A stretch of 64,000 nucleotides of DNA from Anaerolinea sp. (GTDB lineage: Bacteria; Chloroflexota; Anaerolineae; Anaerolineales; Anaerolineaceae): the NCBI GenBank assembly GCA_029975055.1, contig JARKPU010000067.1:248001-312000 (forward strand), in the 5' to 3' direction. This document shows positions 23,245-32,018 of the stretch, in pieces; positions within the stretch are counted from its first letter, which is position 1; every line of letters begins with the position of its first letter. The position numbers were made by a program, and so were the translations under genes. The notes under the pieces are model-generated. The model searched no databases. It saw only the letters and a list, made by a program, of their open reading frames with translations, and had not been told where the DNA came from.

Positions 23245-25182
23245 TTACACCTGGTAGGGCACCTCGATGATCACCACGCCCGGTTTGAAGAGCAGCCCGA
23301 AGCGCAGCAACAAGGCCGACTGGTTGTGCAGCAGGTTCTCCCACCAGTGCGCGGGCACGAACTGCGGCAGCACCACGGTGATCATTTCGTTGGCGTGGCG
23401 CAGGGCCAGCAGGTTCTGGATGTATTCCATCAGCGGTTCGAGGAACAGCCGGTACGGCGAGTCGAGGATCACCAGGCGCGTGCCCTCGCCATAGAACGCC
23501 CACTTCTCCCGCACTTTCTTCGATTCCACCGGGTCGATCGAGACGTGCACCGCCGTGACATCGTCTGAAAGGGTGCGCGCATACGTCAACGCCGTGAGCG
23601 ACCCGCGGTGCACCCCGGCAATCGGCACGATGACGCGGTTGCGCACAATCCGCCGCGGCGAGCCGTAGTTTTCCAGCGAAAGCTTGCCGGCCAGGCTCTT
23701 GTAGTGATGGTGGATGGTGAAGAACACCGCCACCAGGAACGGGATGAGCACCACGATCACCCAGCCGCCCTCGCTGAACTTGGTCACCGCGAAGACCACC
23801 ATGACGACAAAAGTGCACACCGAGCCAAGGCCGTTGATGATCAGCTTGGCCACCCAGTTGCGGTCATGCACCAGGGTGGAACCGGCCTCTTTGATCTCGA
23901 CGCCCGGCTTGAGGTGGCCCGATTTCCACCAGCGCCGCGCCATCCCCGCCTGCGAGAGGGTGAAGGAGAGGAACACGCCGATTGCATACAGCGGGATCAG
24001 CCGGTTGACGCTGGCCTGGAAGAGGATGATCAGCAGCGAAGCCACCCCTGCCAGGGCGATGATGCCGCGCGAATAGACCAGGCGGCTGCCGCGGAAGGTG
24101 AACTGGCGCGGCAAAAAGCCGTCGTTGGCGCTGATGGCGCTCAGGCGCGGGAAATCCGCGAAGGCCGTGTTGGCCGCCATGATCAGAATCACCGCAGTAC
24201 CGGCGATCACCGCAAGATAGAGGAAATTATCGGCGCCGAAGACGGTGCGCGCCAGCTGCGAGATGACCGTTTCCTGTTCGGAGGGCACCGCGCCGATGTG
24301 CGTGGAAAGGAACGAAATGCCCATGAAGAACGTGCCCAGGATGGCGGCCATCCAGATCAGCGTGATGCCTGCGTTGCGGCTGCGCGGCTCTTTGAAGGCC
24401 GTGATGCCGTTGGAGATGGCTTCGATGCCGGTGAGGGCCGACGTGCCGCTGGAAAAGGCGCGCAGCAGCAGGAAAGGCGTCACCGTCAGGAGCACGGTGC
24501 CGGTGTCGAAGGCAGGCGGGTTGACCACCGTGCCCAGCGTGCCGGTGAAGTAGCGGAAGAAGCCCATCCCAATGGTGACCGCCATAGCGAGCACAAAGAA
24601 GTAGGTCGGGATGGCGAACGCCGTGCCCGATTCCTTCACCCCGCGCAGGTTCATGATCATCACGAACACCACCAGGCTGACGGCAATGAGCACGCGGTGC
24701 GGGTAGAGCGCCGGGAAGGCCGAGGTGATCTGCGCCACGCCCGAGGAGACCGAGACGGCCACCGTCAGCACGTAGTCGGTCAGCAGCGCCGCGCCGGCGG
24801 TTTGCGCGGGCAGCTCGCCGAGGTTATCGCGCGCCACAATATACGCGCCGCCGCCGCCCGGGTAGGCATGGATGGTCTGCTCGTATGAAATCGCCACGAT
24901 AGTCATCAGGGTGACGATGGCGATCGAAATGGGGATGACGTACATCATCGCGGCGGTCCCGGCAGCCGCCAGGATGAACATGATTTCCTGCGTGGCATAA
25001 GCCGTGGAGGAAAGCGCATCGGAGGCAAAGACGGCCAGGCCGATCAATTTTCCGATGGTGTGCTTGGGGGCGTCGGCAGTTGCCAGGGGGTTGCCGATGA
25101 GCCAGTTGCGCCAGGTGCGGCGCGGTTTAAAAGTCGGTTCGGGCTCGAGGATGGTCGTACCGCCATAAATTTCAGTTTTCAT
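23245..25182 (-). CDS. KimA-like potassium importer (APC superfamily)
   Basis: A 645-residue transporter. The N-terminal membrane domain (about 45-490) contains VFASDALSSTAYATQEIM, YPGGGGAYIVARDNLG, LTDYVLTVAVSVSSGVAQITSAFPAL, FSSGTSALTGIEAISNGI and AANTAFADFPRLSAI, each closely matching Bacillus KimA (YdaO), the high-affinity K+/H+ symporter inhibited by c-di-AMP. The C-terminal domain (about 510-645) is soluble and would be the nucleotide-responsive part. No ydaO-type c-di-AMP riboswitch is visible upstream; instead a 16-bp palindrome lies 112 bp before the ATG. K+ as substrate is inferred from similarity; generic amino-acid permease annotation is the likely alternative label. Confidence 0.85.
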   Translation of the reverse strand: MKTEIYGGTTILEPEPTFKPRRTWRNWLIGNPLATADAPKHTIGKLIGLAVFASDALSSTAYATQEIMFILAAAGTAAMMYVIPISIAIVTLMTIVAISYEQTIHAYPGGGGAYIVARDNLGELPAQTAGAALLTDYVLTVAVSVSSGVAQITSAFPALYPHRVLIAVSLVVFVMIMNLRGVKESGTAFAIPTYFFVLAMAVTIGMGFFRYFTGTLGTVVNPPAFDTGTVLLTVTPFLLLRAFSSGTSALTGIEAISNGITAFKEPRSRNAGITLIWMAAILGTFFMGISFLSTHIGAVPSEQETVISQLARTVFGADNFLYLAVIAGTAVILIMAANTAFADFPRLSAISANDGFLPRQFTFRGSRLVYSRGIIALAGVASLLIILFQASVNRLIPLYAIGVFLSFTLSQAGMARRWWKSGHLKPGVEIKEAGSTLVHDRNWVAKLIINGLGSVCTFVVMVVFAVTKFSEGGWVIVVLIPFLVAVFFTIHHHYKSLAGKLSLENYGSPRRIVRNRVIVPIAGVHRGSLTALTYARTLSDDVTAVHVSIDPVESKKVREKWAFYGEGTRLVILDSPYRLFLEPLMEYIQNLLALRHANEMITVVLPQFVPAHWWENLLHNQSALLLRFGLLFKPGVVIIEVPYQV

Positions 25183-25293
25183 AAACCGGCAATCCTATCA
25201 ACCAAAAGAATAATGGTGTGGCGCCTCGGCCCAGGCCTGGGCCGGCGCCCGCTTTTGTTCTGATACAATCCTACCAGCCGGGAATAAAGAAAC

Positions 25294-25309
25294 TGTGAAA
25301 GCTTTCACA
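25294..25309. promoter_or_regulatory. 16-bp perfect palindrome upstream of the kimA-like gene
   Basis: TGTGAAAGCTTTCACA in the AT-rich part of the 25183-25463 gap. Size and symmetry suit a LacI- or GntR-type operator. The only gene reading away from it is the kimA-like gene on the minus strand. The regulator is not identified. Confidence 0.5.
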
Positions 25310-25463
25310 AGAAACATTAATAAAAAATAAAGACGCGGCTGCGTGGACAATGCCGCATACACCCCACCCCGGCCCCGCCTGAAATTGGACGGGAAGAGAA
25401 AAATACGCCCCTTCCCAGTGGCGCAGGGGAGAGGCGAAGCGGATGAGTTTGCCTGAAGGGGGC

Positions 25464-26249
25464 CTAGCTGCTCGCGCCGGAGTATTTCTTCATCCCGGCC
25501 TTCCAGATGCGTGAAGCAACCACGAAGGCCGCCAGGCTGACGCCCAGGTAGAGCAGGATTTGCAGGAAGGTCAATTCGCCGCGCAAGGCCTGCAGCGGGA
25601 CGGTGGTTGCCACGGCGATGGGCACCACAAAGGTGACGATCATGCGCAGCCACACCGGGTACACATTGGCCGGGTAGCGCCCGGCATCCAGCAGCGCCTG
25701 CAGGATGGTGACGTTGTTGTCGAACTTGACAAACCAAAACGTGGCAGCGATCATCACGATCCAAAGACTGTAGATGATCATCGCGCCGGTGCCGGTGAGC
25801 AGCATGAAGCTGAGCAGGCGCAAGGGGGTGGCTCCGCCGCCGCTCATGTTCACTCCAACCACAATCAACGCCGTTGCCAGGACCAGGTCCCACGCGCGCC
25901 AGATGACCATGCGCGAGAAGGTCGTCAGGAACAGGCTGTTGACCGGCAGGAGCAGCGTGTAATCGAGCGAGCCGTCGCGGATGCTGGTGTTGAACTTCTC
26001 GGTGTTGGGCCAGATCAGGCTCGCCATGAGCATGTTCACCAGCCGGAAGACCCCCATCAGGGCGATCATCTCGCCGATGCCCCAGCCCGCCAGCTGGGTG
26101 GTGTTGCTGAAGATGATGCTGAGGCCGAGCAGCTCCCACCCCAGCCACATCAGGTTGAGGAGGATGTTCACCAGCGTGTCGGCGCGGTAAGCCAGCGACA
26201 TCTGCAGGTTGATCTTGAACAGGGCGGCGAGGACGCGCAGGGTGTGCAT
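25464..26249 (-). CDS. ABC-2 type permease, exporter copy 2
   Basis: A 261-residue permease starting MHTLRVLAALFKINLQMSLAYRADTL (ATG 26249); the in-frame upstream 33 codons belong to the neighbouring gene's other strand frame and lack membrane character. Six TM helices, with the loop FNTSIRDGSLDYTLLLPVN carrying the D-G-S-L-D-x-x-L-L-x-P motif shared with the copy-1 permeases. Last gene of an ATPase-permease-permease operon. Confidence 0.85.
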   Translation of the reverse strand: MHTLRVLAALFKINLQMSLAYRADTLVNILLNLMWLGWELLGLSIIFSNTTQLAGWGIGEMIALMGVFRLVNMLMASLIWPNTEKFNTSIRDGSLDYTLLLPVNSLFLTTFSRMVIWRAWDLVLATALIVVGVNMSGGGATPLRLLSFMLLTGTGAMIIYSLWIVMIAATFWFVKFDNNVTILQALLDAGRYPANVYPVWLRMIVTFVVPIAVATTVPLQALRGELTFLQILLYLGVSLAAFVVASRIWKAGMKKYSGASS

Positions 26250-26253
26250 CGTT

Positions 26254-27051
26254 CTAGGCCCCCACCGCCGAGAAGCGCCTGACGCCCTCGCGCCAGACGA
26301 AGCGGAACAGCAGCCAGGCCACCGCCAGCCACGCCAGCCCGATCGCATAATCGCGCAAGACGGTCTCCAGCGGCAATCGGTTGAGGATCGTCTCGATCGG
26401 CACGTAGCGCATCATCTGGAACGGCAAATACTGGGCTGCCGCCTGGATGACGCGCGGCATCAGCGGCAGCGGCACGAACTGCCCCGAAAAGAGCACCGCC
26501 AGCGCGTAGTAAAACTCGGAGATCGAGTACACCCGCGTCGTCCAAAACGCCAGACATGTGATCGTTGCCCCCAACAGAAAGCTGATGCCAAAGCCCATCG
26601 CCACGCCCGGCAGAGCCAGCAAGACCGACTGCCAGCTGACGGCACTGTAATCGGGCCGGAAGAGCAGGACGAGCACAACCCAGATGGGGATGAGCGCCAT
26701 GAAGGTGAGTGCCTTGAACGCGATGTTGTTCACCAGCGTGTTCACCAAGATGGGATGCACCGGGCGCAGCAGGTCGCCGGAGAGCGTGCCGTCTTGAATC
26801 TTATAGGCCAGGATGTGGATGGTGATGTCGCTGGTGAGCTGGTCAACGATCAGCAGCGTCAGGTAATAGGTGACAAAATCATTGGCGCTCATGCCGTTCA
26901 CGCTGCCCTGGCTGTTGGCGATCGTGATCCACACCGACAGGTACACCACCGGCGAAACCAGCCAGTAGAGCAGGTACATCAGCAGGTTGGCGCGGTACTG
27001 CCACTGCTCGGCCCAGTTCACCAGCCAGAAGCGTTGGAAGATGCGCAGCAT
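26254..27051 (-). CDS. ABC-2 type permease, exporter copy 2
   Basis: A 265-residue permease: MLRIFQRFWLVNWAEQWQYR, then six predicted TM helices with the loop AYKIQDGTLSGDLLRPVHP, the coupling motif of this family. It is 4 bp upstream of its partner permease and 6 bp downstream of the ATPase. Sequence is clearly related to but not nearly identical with copy 1, so the two operons are old paralogs. Confidence 0.85.
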   Translation of the reverse strand: MLRIFQRFWLVNWAEQWQYRANLLMYLLYWLVSPVVYLSVWITIANSQGSVNGMSANDFVTYYLTLLIVDQLTSDITIHILAYKIQDGTLSGDLLRPVHPILVNTLVNNIAFKALTFMALIPIWVVLVLLFRPDYSAVSWQSVLLALPGVAMGFGISFLLGATITCLAFWTTRVYSISEFYYALAVLFSGQFVPLPLMPRVIQAAAQYLPFQMMRYVPIETILNRLPLETVLRDYAIGLAWLAVAWLLFRFVWREGVRRFSAVGA

Positions 27052-27057
27052 GGGGTC

Positions 27058-28035
27058 CTATTCCTGGAAGGCCCGCTCGATCACGTCTTCGATGGGCGGG
27101 TCTTCGATCGTCAGGTCGTGGATGGGCAGTTCGGCCAGCAGGCGGCTGGTGATGGATGCCACCTCGCCGGCGGGCACCTGCACGAACTGCTTGCCGTCGC
27201 CGTTCTCGCCCGCCACCGGCTTGCCGTAGGGCGTCAGGTCGCAGGGGCAGGGGTCGCCCAGCGCCACGCCGATGAGCTTGAACGGGGCAATGCGGTGGGT
27301 GAGCTCGCTGATCGCGCCGTCATATTTGAGCCTGCCCTGGTGGATGATGATGATTCGCTCACACAGCGCGGTCACATCGGCCATGTAATGGCTGGTCAGC
27401 AGGATGGTCGCGCCTGTGCGGCGGTTGTATTCCTGCAAGAAGGAGCGGATGCGCGCCTGGGCGGTGATATCCAGGCCGATGGTCGGCTCATCGAGGAAGA
27501 GCACCTGCGGGCGGTGGAGCAGGGCGGCAGCCAGCTCGCACTTCATGCGCTCGCCCAGCGAGAGGTTGCGCACCGGCTTGCGCATAATCGGCGAGAGGTC
27601 AAGGAGTTCATCCAGCTCCTTGAGGGTGCGCGCGTACTCGGCCTGCGGGATGCGGTAAATAGCCTGGTTGAGGAGGAAGGAATCGGCCGCGGGGATATCC
27701 CACGAAAGGCGGTTGCGCTGGCCCATCACCAGCGTCATGGCCTGCAGGTAGCCGCGCTTGCGCTCCCAGGGGGTGTAACCCAGCACGCTGGCGCTTCCGC
27801 CCGTGGGGTGCAGCAGGCCCGAGAGCATCTTGAGCGTGGTGGTCTTGCCCGCCCCGTTCGGCCCGAGGAAGCCGACGATCTCTCCCTGGCAGATGGTGAA
27901 GGTGACCTGCTGGACGGCGTTGACATCGCGGTACTTGCGTTTGAAGAACCCGCGCACCGCCGAGCGGAACCCGCCTTCACGTTCCGGCACTTTATACGTT
28001 TTGCTGAGTTGATTCACCTGGATGAGTTCAGACAT
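27058..28035 (-). CDS. ABC-2 exporter ATPase (COG4586-like), copy 2
   Basis: A 325-residue ATPase: Walker A GPNGAGKTT, Q-loop region GQRNRLSWD, signature LSLGERMK, Walker B VLFLDEPTIGLD. It shares with copy 1 the stretch TTLKMLSGLLHP (ILHP in copy 1) and the C-terminal domain ending in IEDPPIEDVIERAF (IEDVPVEEGIALLY in copy 1). An AT-rich stretch just upstream (about 28045-28110) probably holds its promoter. Confidence 0.9.
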   Translation of the reverse strand: MSELIQVNQLSKTYKVPEREGGFRSAVRGFFKRKYRDVNAVQQVTFTICQGEIVGFLGPNGAGKTTTLKMLSGLLHPTGGSASVLGYTPWERKRGYLQAMTLVMGQRNRLSWDIPAADSFLLNQAIYRIPQAEYARTLKELDELLDLSPIMRKPVRNLSLGERMKCELAAALLHRPQVLFLDEPTIGLDITAQARIRSFLQEYNRRTGATILLTSHYMADVTALCERIIIIHQGRLKYDGAISELTHRIAPFKLIGVALGDPCPCDLTPYGKPVAGENGDGKQFVQVPAGEVASITSRLLAELPIHDLTIEDPPIEDVIERAFQE

Positions 28036-28129
28036 AAGCGATGTATTTTACCACTTGTTGACAGAAATAATGTTCTAATATCAACCTATTATATAAACTA
28101 TAAGAGGAAAGTCAAGGGGATTTTTTCTA

Positions 28130-28236
28130 AGAGCCCACACCCTGCCCTCTCCCGGAGGGCGAGGGGAAGAAATCTGCTCCCCTGGCCCGCTGGGACGCGC
28201 TTCGCGCACCCGCAAAGGTGAGGGTCGGCGATGAGG
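28130..28236 (-). repeat. Dispersed intergenic repeat, reverse copy plus a CCCTCTCCCGGAGGGCGAGGG element
   Basis: In the 28036-28360 gap. On the minus strand 28234-28188 reads CCCTCATCG...GACCCTCACC...GGTGCGCGAAGCGCGTCCC, matching the repeat at 4926-4984; next to it is CCCTCTCCCGGAGGGCGAGGG-type sequence (about 28144-28165). The gap also holds TACAAT at 28327-28332, a possible -10 box for the adenosine deaminase gene. Nothing else is recognisable. Confidence 0.55.
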
Positions 28237-28360
28237 GAAAGGTTATCTACGGCACAGAAAGGGAAATTCAATGCCGTCTTGCGCTCGCACACACCGGCGC
28301 TGTGAATCGGTAAAATCAAATCACGTTACAATATGGGAAACCTGAAGGGAGGTGCCGCGC

Positions 28361-29377
28361 ATGCAGGTATTCGACGAGCGCTATAACCGCATCAACAAAA
28401 CCGAGATTCATTGCCACCTGGAAGGCTCGATCCGCCCGGCGACCATCCTCGACATCGCCCGCGAATACGGCCTGCGCCTGCCTGCCGGCGACGTGCGCTC
28501 GCTGGAACGGTATGTAAAAGTCACCGAGCAGCTCAAAGATCTGCAATCGGTGCTGGATGCCTTCAAGATTGCCCAGGATTGCATCGTCTCGCCGGCGGTG
28601 GTGGAGCGCATCGCCTTTGAACTGTTCGAGGACTCGGCGCGCCAGAACGTGCGCCTGTTCGAGCTGCGTTTCTCACCCGATTGGGCTTTTTCGGGCCACC
28701 GGCTGGATTGGGATGCCGCCTTCCGCGGCATCCTGAACGCCCGCGACCGCGCGCAGGAACAGTTCGGCATGGCCATCGGGTTGATCGCCATCACCTCGCG
28801 CGGGCTGGGCGTTGAATCCTGCGAGCGCACCATCGATTGGGCGCTGCGCTGGAAGGGCGAAATCCTCGGCATCGACCTGGCCGACGGCGAGGCCGAGCAC
28901 CCCATCCGCGAGTTCGTCCGCCCGGTGCTGCGCGCCAAAGCCGCCGGCTTGAAGGTGACCGTGCATTCCGGCGAGGATACCCCCGCTTCGGCAGTGGTGG
29001 ATACCATCCGCATGGTCGAGCCGGACCGCATCGGCCACGGCATCCACATCATCGAAGACCCGCGGGCGGTGGAGCTGGTGAAGGAACGCGGCGTGACGCT
29101 GGAAGTGAACCCGTGGAGCAATTACCTCACCAATTCGGTGGCGCGCATCGAAGAGCACCCCCTCAAACGCCTGTTCGACCTGGGCGTGCGCGTGACGATC
29201 AACTCGGACGACCCCGAGCTGTTAGACACCAACCTGAACAATGAATACCGCATCGCGCATGAGATCCTCGGGATGAGCCTGGAGGACATCGCCGCCTGCA
29301 ACCGCATGGCGGTGGAAGCCTCCTTCCTGCCCGAGGAAGTCAAACAATCGGTGCTGTCAAAGTATTTCGGCGGCTGA
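28361..29377 (+). CDS. add: Adenosine deaminase
   Basis: Zinc-dependent deamination of (deoxy)adenosine to (deoxy)inosine. The 338-residue protein has the metal-binding H17-x-H19 in TEIHCHLEGS, the catalytic VHSGEDT region, RIGHGIHI, and metal/catalytic Asp in INSDDPEL, all diagnostic. ATG 28361 follows GGGAGG by 8-9 bp; the GTG at 28352 overlaps that site. It stands alone between two minus-strand genes. A nucleoside-salvage role could feed deoxyribose phosphate to the DeoC of the nearby BMC (inference). Some family members act on other aminopurines, so adenosine is the most likely rather than proven substrate. Confidence 0.9.
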   Translation: MQVFDERYNRINKTEIHCHLEGSIRPATILDIAREYGLRLPAGDVRSLERYVKVTEQLKDLQSVLDAFKIAQDCIVSPAVVERIAFELFEDSARQNVRLFELRFSPDWAFSGHRLDWDAAFRGILNARDRAQEQFGMAIGLIAITSRGLGVESCERTIDWALRWKGEILGIDLADGEAEHPIREFVRPVLRAKAAGLKVTVHSGEDTPASAVVDTIRMVEPDRIGHGIHIIEDPRAVELVKERGVTLEVNPWSNYLTNSVARIEEHPLKRLFDLGVRVTINSDDPELLDTNLNNEYRIAHEILGMSLEDIAACNRMAVEASFLPEEVKQSVLSKYFGG

Positions 29378-29397
29378 CACGCCCTGCAGCGCGCCTT

Positions 29398-31746
29398 TCA
29401 AGCGAGGCCGCTCGCTGCGAATTGGACGCGATATTCCACCCCGGCGCTGATCGAGCGCACCTCCAAAGCCTCGCCGTCCGGCCCGAAGGGCGGGCGGTGC
29501 TCGGGGGCAATGTAAATGGGCGCATCACGGCGCAGGGGCAGGAACCGCAGCCGCAGCCCGGCCTCGAGCACGCGCGGAGCGAAGCGCTTCAGGCCGATTT
29601 CCCAAACCCGGCCGTTGTAGAAATCGTCGGCCACCAGGGTGCCATCCAGGTAGGCGCGCGCGGCATCGCCGGTGTAAGCGATGCGCAGGTAAATATCCTC
29701 CACCCCGTCAAAGGCTCCCGGCGGCAGGCGCACTTCCCATTCCTCGCCGCGCTCATATTCGGCATCTTCGGGCTGCTGCGCCACGCCGAGCGGGCCGATG
29801 GGCACCACCCGCGCCGGGGCAGCTGGGCGCACCCTGCGCGCCTCCACGCGGACCGATTTGCCCCGCACCGAAAAGTTGTGGCGGGTGAAGGCGCCTTCGC
29901 GCAGGCCGCCGCGCGCCCCTTCGATGGCGGGGAAGACCGAGAACCACAGGTCGGCCGGGTCGGTTGCGCTCAAGGTCAACGTGTCGCCGTCGAAGGCCAG
30001 CCCCGCCTGCGCGAGGAACAACCGGTCGCGCCCCCAGATGCGCGCCTTCCAGGCCTGCAAAGCCTGCTCCTCTGAAAGGAGCAGCAGACGCGCGCCCTGC
30101 CCTTGCGGCGTGGAGAGCGTGACCAGCCTGCCGGGGGCGAGGCCCCGCAAAATGCCCTGCTCATCCAGCCCTGCCCCTTCCACCCCGGGCAATAAGGCGG
30201 GCTGGAACGCGAACTCGGCCGCCACGCCGCCGCGTGCGGCAAAGACGAACACCGGCGCGCCCTCGCCTTGCAGGCGGCAGACGGGCTGCGCGGTGGCATA
30301 GCGCAGGGTGATGCCGTTCAGGTCCAGGTTGAACGGCCAGAACATGGCGGCGCCCTGACGGATCTCCACCCTTTCGCCGGGGATGCGCAGCACCTCATCC
30401 GGCAGGCGCAGCTCGAACTGCACGCCGCTCTTGGCGGGCAGCGCCTCCACCCGCTGGTGGTTGTTGATGAAGATAAAACCGCGCCGCCCATCGGAACGCA
30501 CCGACCAGCGCAGCGTTTCCACGTCATCCAGCGAGGCGGGCATCACCTCCGGGAAGGCCGCCGGCAGGGGCGCGAGGCCGGGGCCGAAATCCTGCAAAAA
30601 GAGGTGCAGCAGGCGCAGGCTGTGATATTGCCCGTTCAACTGCCCGTATTCGCGGATGGCGGCCTGGAAATCGTAGCTGATCGCCGGCAGGTCGTTCCAG
30701 TAATGTGTCGCCTGGGTCTCTTGCAGGGTCGAAAGCCTGCCGAGCGGGTGCGAGCCGCCGTGGTACATATAATAGCCCAGCAGGTTGCTGCCGCTGCCCA
30801 GCTTGCAGATCGGCGGCGCGGCCACGTCTTCCGGCAGGATGAACGGGCGGCGGTGATAAGATACCTGCATGCCGCCGCCAAGCTCGCAGGTGGCAAACGG
30901 GTAACGCTCCAGGTAAGAGACGTCGGCGATATCGCGCCGCCGGAGCAGGTCCGCGCCGATTAAATCGTCGTTGCGGATCGGCGAGAACAGGTACTGCTTG
31001 CGGCATTCCCTGGCCCAGCCCGAAACATCGCGGTTCCAAAAGGCATCGGGGTAACCCCCAAAGAGCGGAATCACTTCATCCTCGGGCACCTGCGCGGGGC
31101 CCCAGCCGGTCATCGTGTAGAGCGGAACGTCGATGCCAGCTTCCTGGGCGAGGCGCTTGAGGGTGAGGATGTGCCCGGGGTTGTGAATCAGCTCGTTTTC
31201 CAATTGCACGCCGATGACCGGCCCGCCGTCTTTCCACAGCAGGCCGTCGAGCTGCCGGGCAATCTGCTCATAGAGCCGGCGCGCGTAGGCCAGGTAAAGC
31301 GGGCTGTCTTCGCGCACATGCTCGCCGCACTTTTCAAGCAGCCAATCGGGGAAGCCTCCGTTGCGGCACTCGCCGTGCGCCCACGGGCCGATGCGCGGGT
31401 AGGCATAGAGGCCCACCTCGGCGCACAGCTCAATGAACCCCCGCAGGTCGCGGTTATCGCTCCAATCGAATTCGCCTTCGAGCTCCTCGTGGTGGATCCA
31501 GAAGATGTAGGTGGCGGCGATCGTCACCCCTCCGGCTTTCATCTTCAGCAGTGCCTCGCGCCAGTAACGCCTTGGGTAGCGCGAAAAGTGAAACTCGCCC
31601 ATCACAGGCAGCCACGGCGCGCCGCCGAGCGTGAAGTAGCGGTTGTTGGCCTCGATTCTCTCGCCGCGCGGGTTAGGGCCGCCCATCTTCAGGTGGCCGG
31701 CGGTGATGGAACAATCCAGGTGGGTCAGGTCAATATTCAGAGCCAT
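29398..31746 (-). CDS. Glycoside hydrolase family 35-like beta-galactosidase
   Basis: A 782-residue protein. The N-terminal barrel begins RYFTLGGAPWLPVMGEFHFSR and contains YPRIGPWAHGECRNGGFPDWL and GPVIGVQLENEL, the GH35 acid/base glutamate region; the nucleophile is probably in FATCELGGGMQ. C-terminal beta-sandwich domains follow (from about 430), ending with a jelly-roll like EDIYLRIAYTGDAARAYLDG. No signal peptide is seen, so it may be cytoplasmic or use another route. Family placement by barrel motifs is good; galactosidase specificity is inferred. Monocistronic, convergent with the adenosine deaminase gene. Confidence 0.85.
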   Translation of the reverse strand: MALNIDLTHLDCSITAGHLKMGGPNPRGERIEANNRYFTLGGAPWLPVMGEFHFSRYPRRYWREALLKMKAGGVTIAATYIFWIHHEELEGEFDWSDNRDLRGFIELCAEVGLYAYPRIGPWAHGECRNGGFPDWLLEKCGEHVREDSPLYLAYARRLYEQIARQLDGLLWKDGGPVIGVQLENELIHNPGHILTLKRLAQEAGIDVPLYTMTGWGPAQVPEDEVIPLFGGYPDAFWNRDVSGWARECRKQYLFSPIRNDDLIGADLLRRRDIADVSYLERYPFATCELGGGMQVSYHRRPFILPEDVAAPPICKLGSGSNLLGYYMYHGGSHPLGRLSTLQETQATHYWNDLPAISYDFQAAIREYGQLNGQYHSLRLLHLFLQDFGPGLAPLPAAFPEVMPASLDDVETLRWSVRSDGRRGFIFINNHQRVEALPAKSGVQFELRLPDEVLRIPGERVEIRQGAAMFWPFNLDLNGITLRYATAQPVCRLQGEGAPVFVFAARGGVAAEFAFQPALLPGVEGAGLDEQGILRGLAPGRLVTLSTPQGQGARLLLLSEEQALQAWKARIWGRDRLFLAQAGLAFDGDTLTLSATDPADLWFSVFPAIEGARGGLREGAFTRHNFSVRGKSVRVEARRVRPAAPARVVPIGPLGVAQQPEDAEYERGEEWEVRLPPGAFDGVEDIYLRIAYTGDAARAYLDGTLVADDFYNGRVWEIGLKRFAPRVLEAGLRLRFLPLRRDAPIYIAPEHRPPFGPDGEALEVRSISAGVEYRVQFAASGLA

Positions 31747-32018
31747 GCGGGCGCATCCTTGCCGGGTGAGGTGTGGTGAACCCCGGGTCTATTCATTGTA
31801 GTCCAATCCGTGAATATACCGATTTTGATCCAAACGCTGCAAAAGGGCGATGAAATTGCGACATTCTACACTGTTCAAAGGAGCGTAAAATTTGTATCCT
31901 GATAGGGTAGTTAATCAAATCCTCATATTGAGGGGGGAAGAGCTTTCTCGGCCGATCCCAAACCAGTTGTTTTTCATCCCTGCTCGTAATAGTTTTTCTT
32001 ATCGCACCTTATCGACCC

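Noticed and set aside
25183-25463. ydaO-type c-di-AMP riboswitch upstream of the KimA-like gene
   Set aside because: None of the conserved blocks of that riboswitch were seen; the gap contains only a palindrome and AT-rich sequence.
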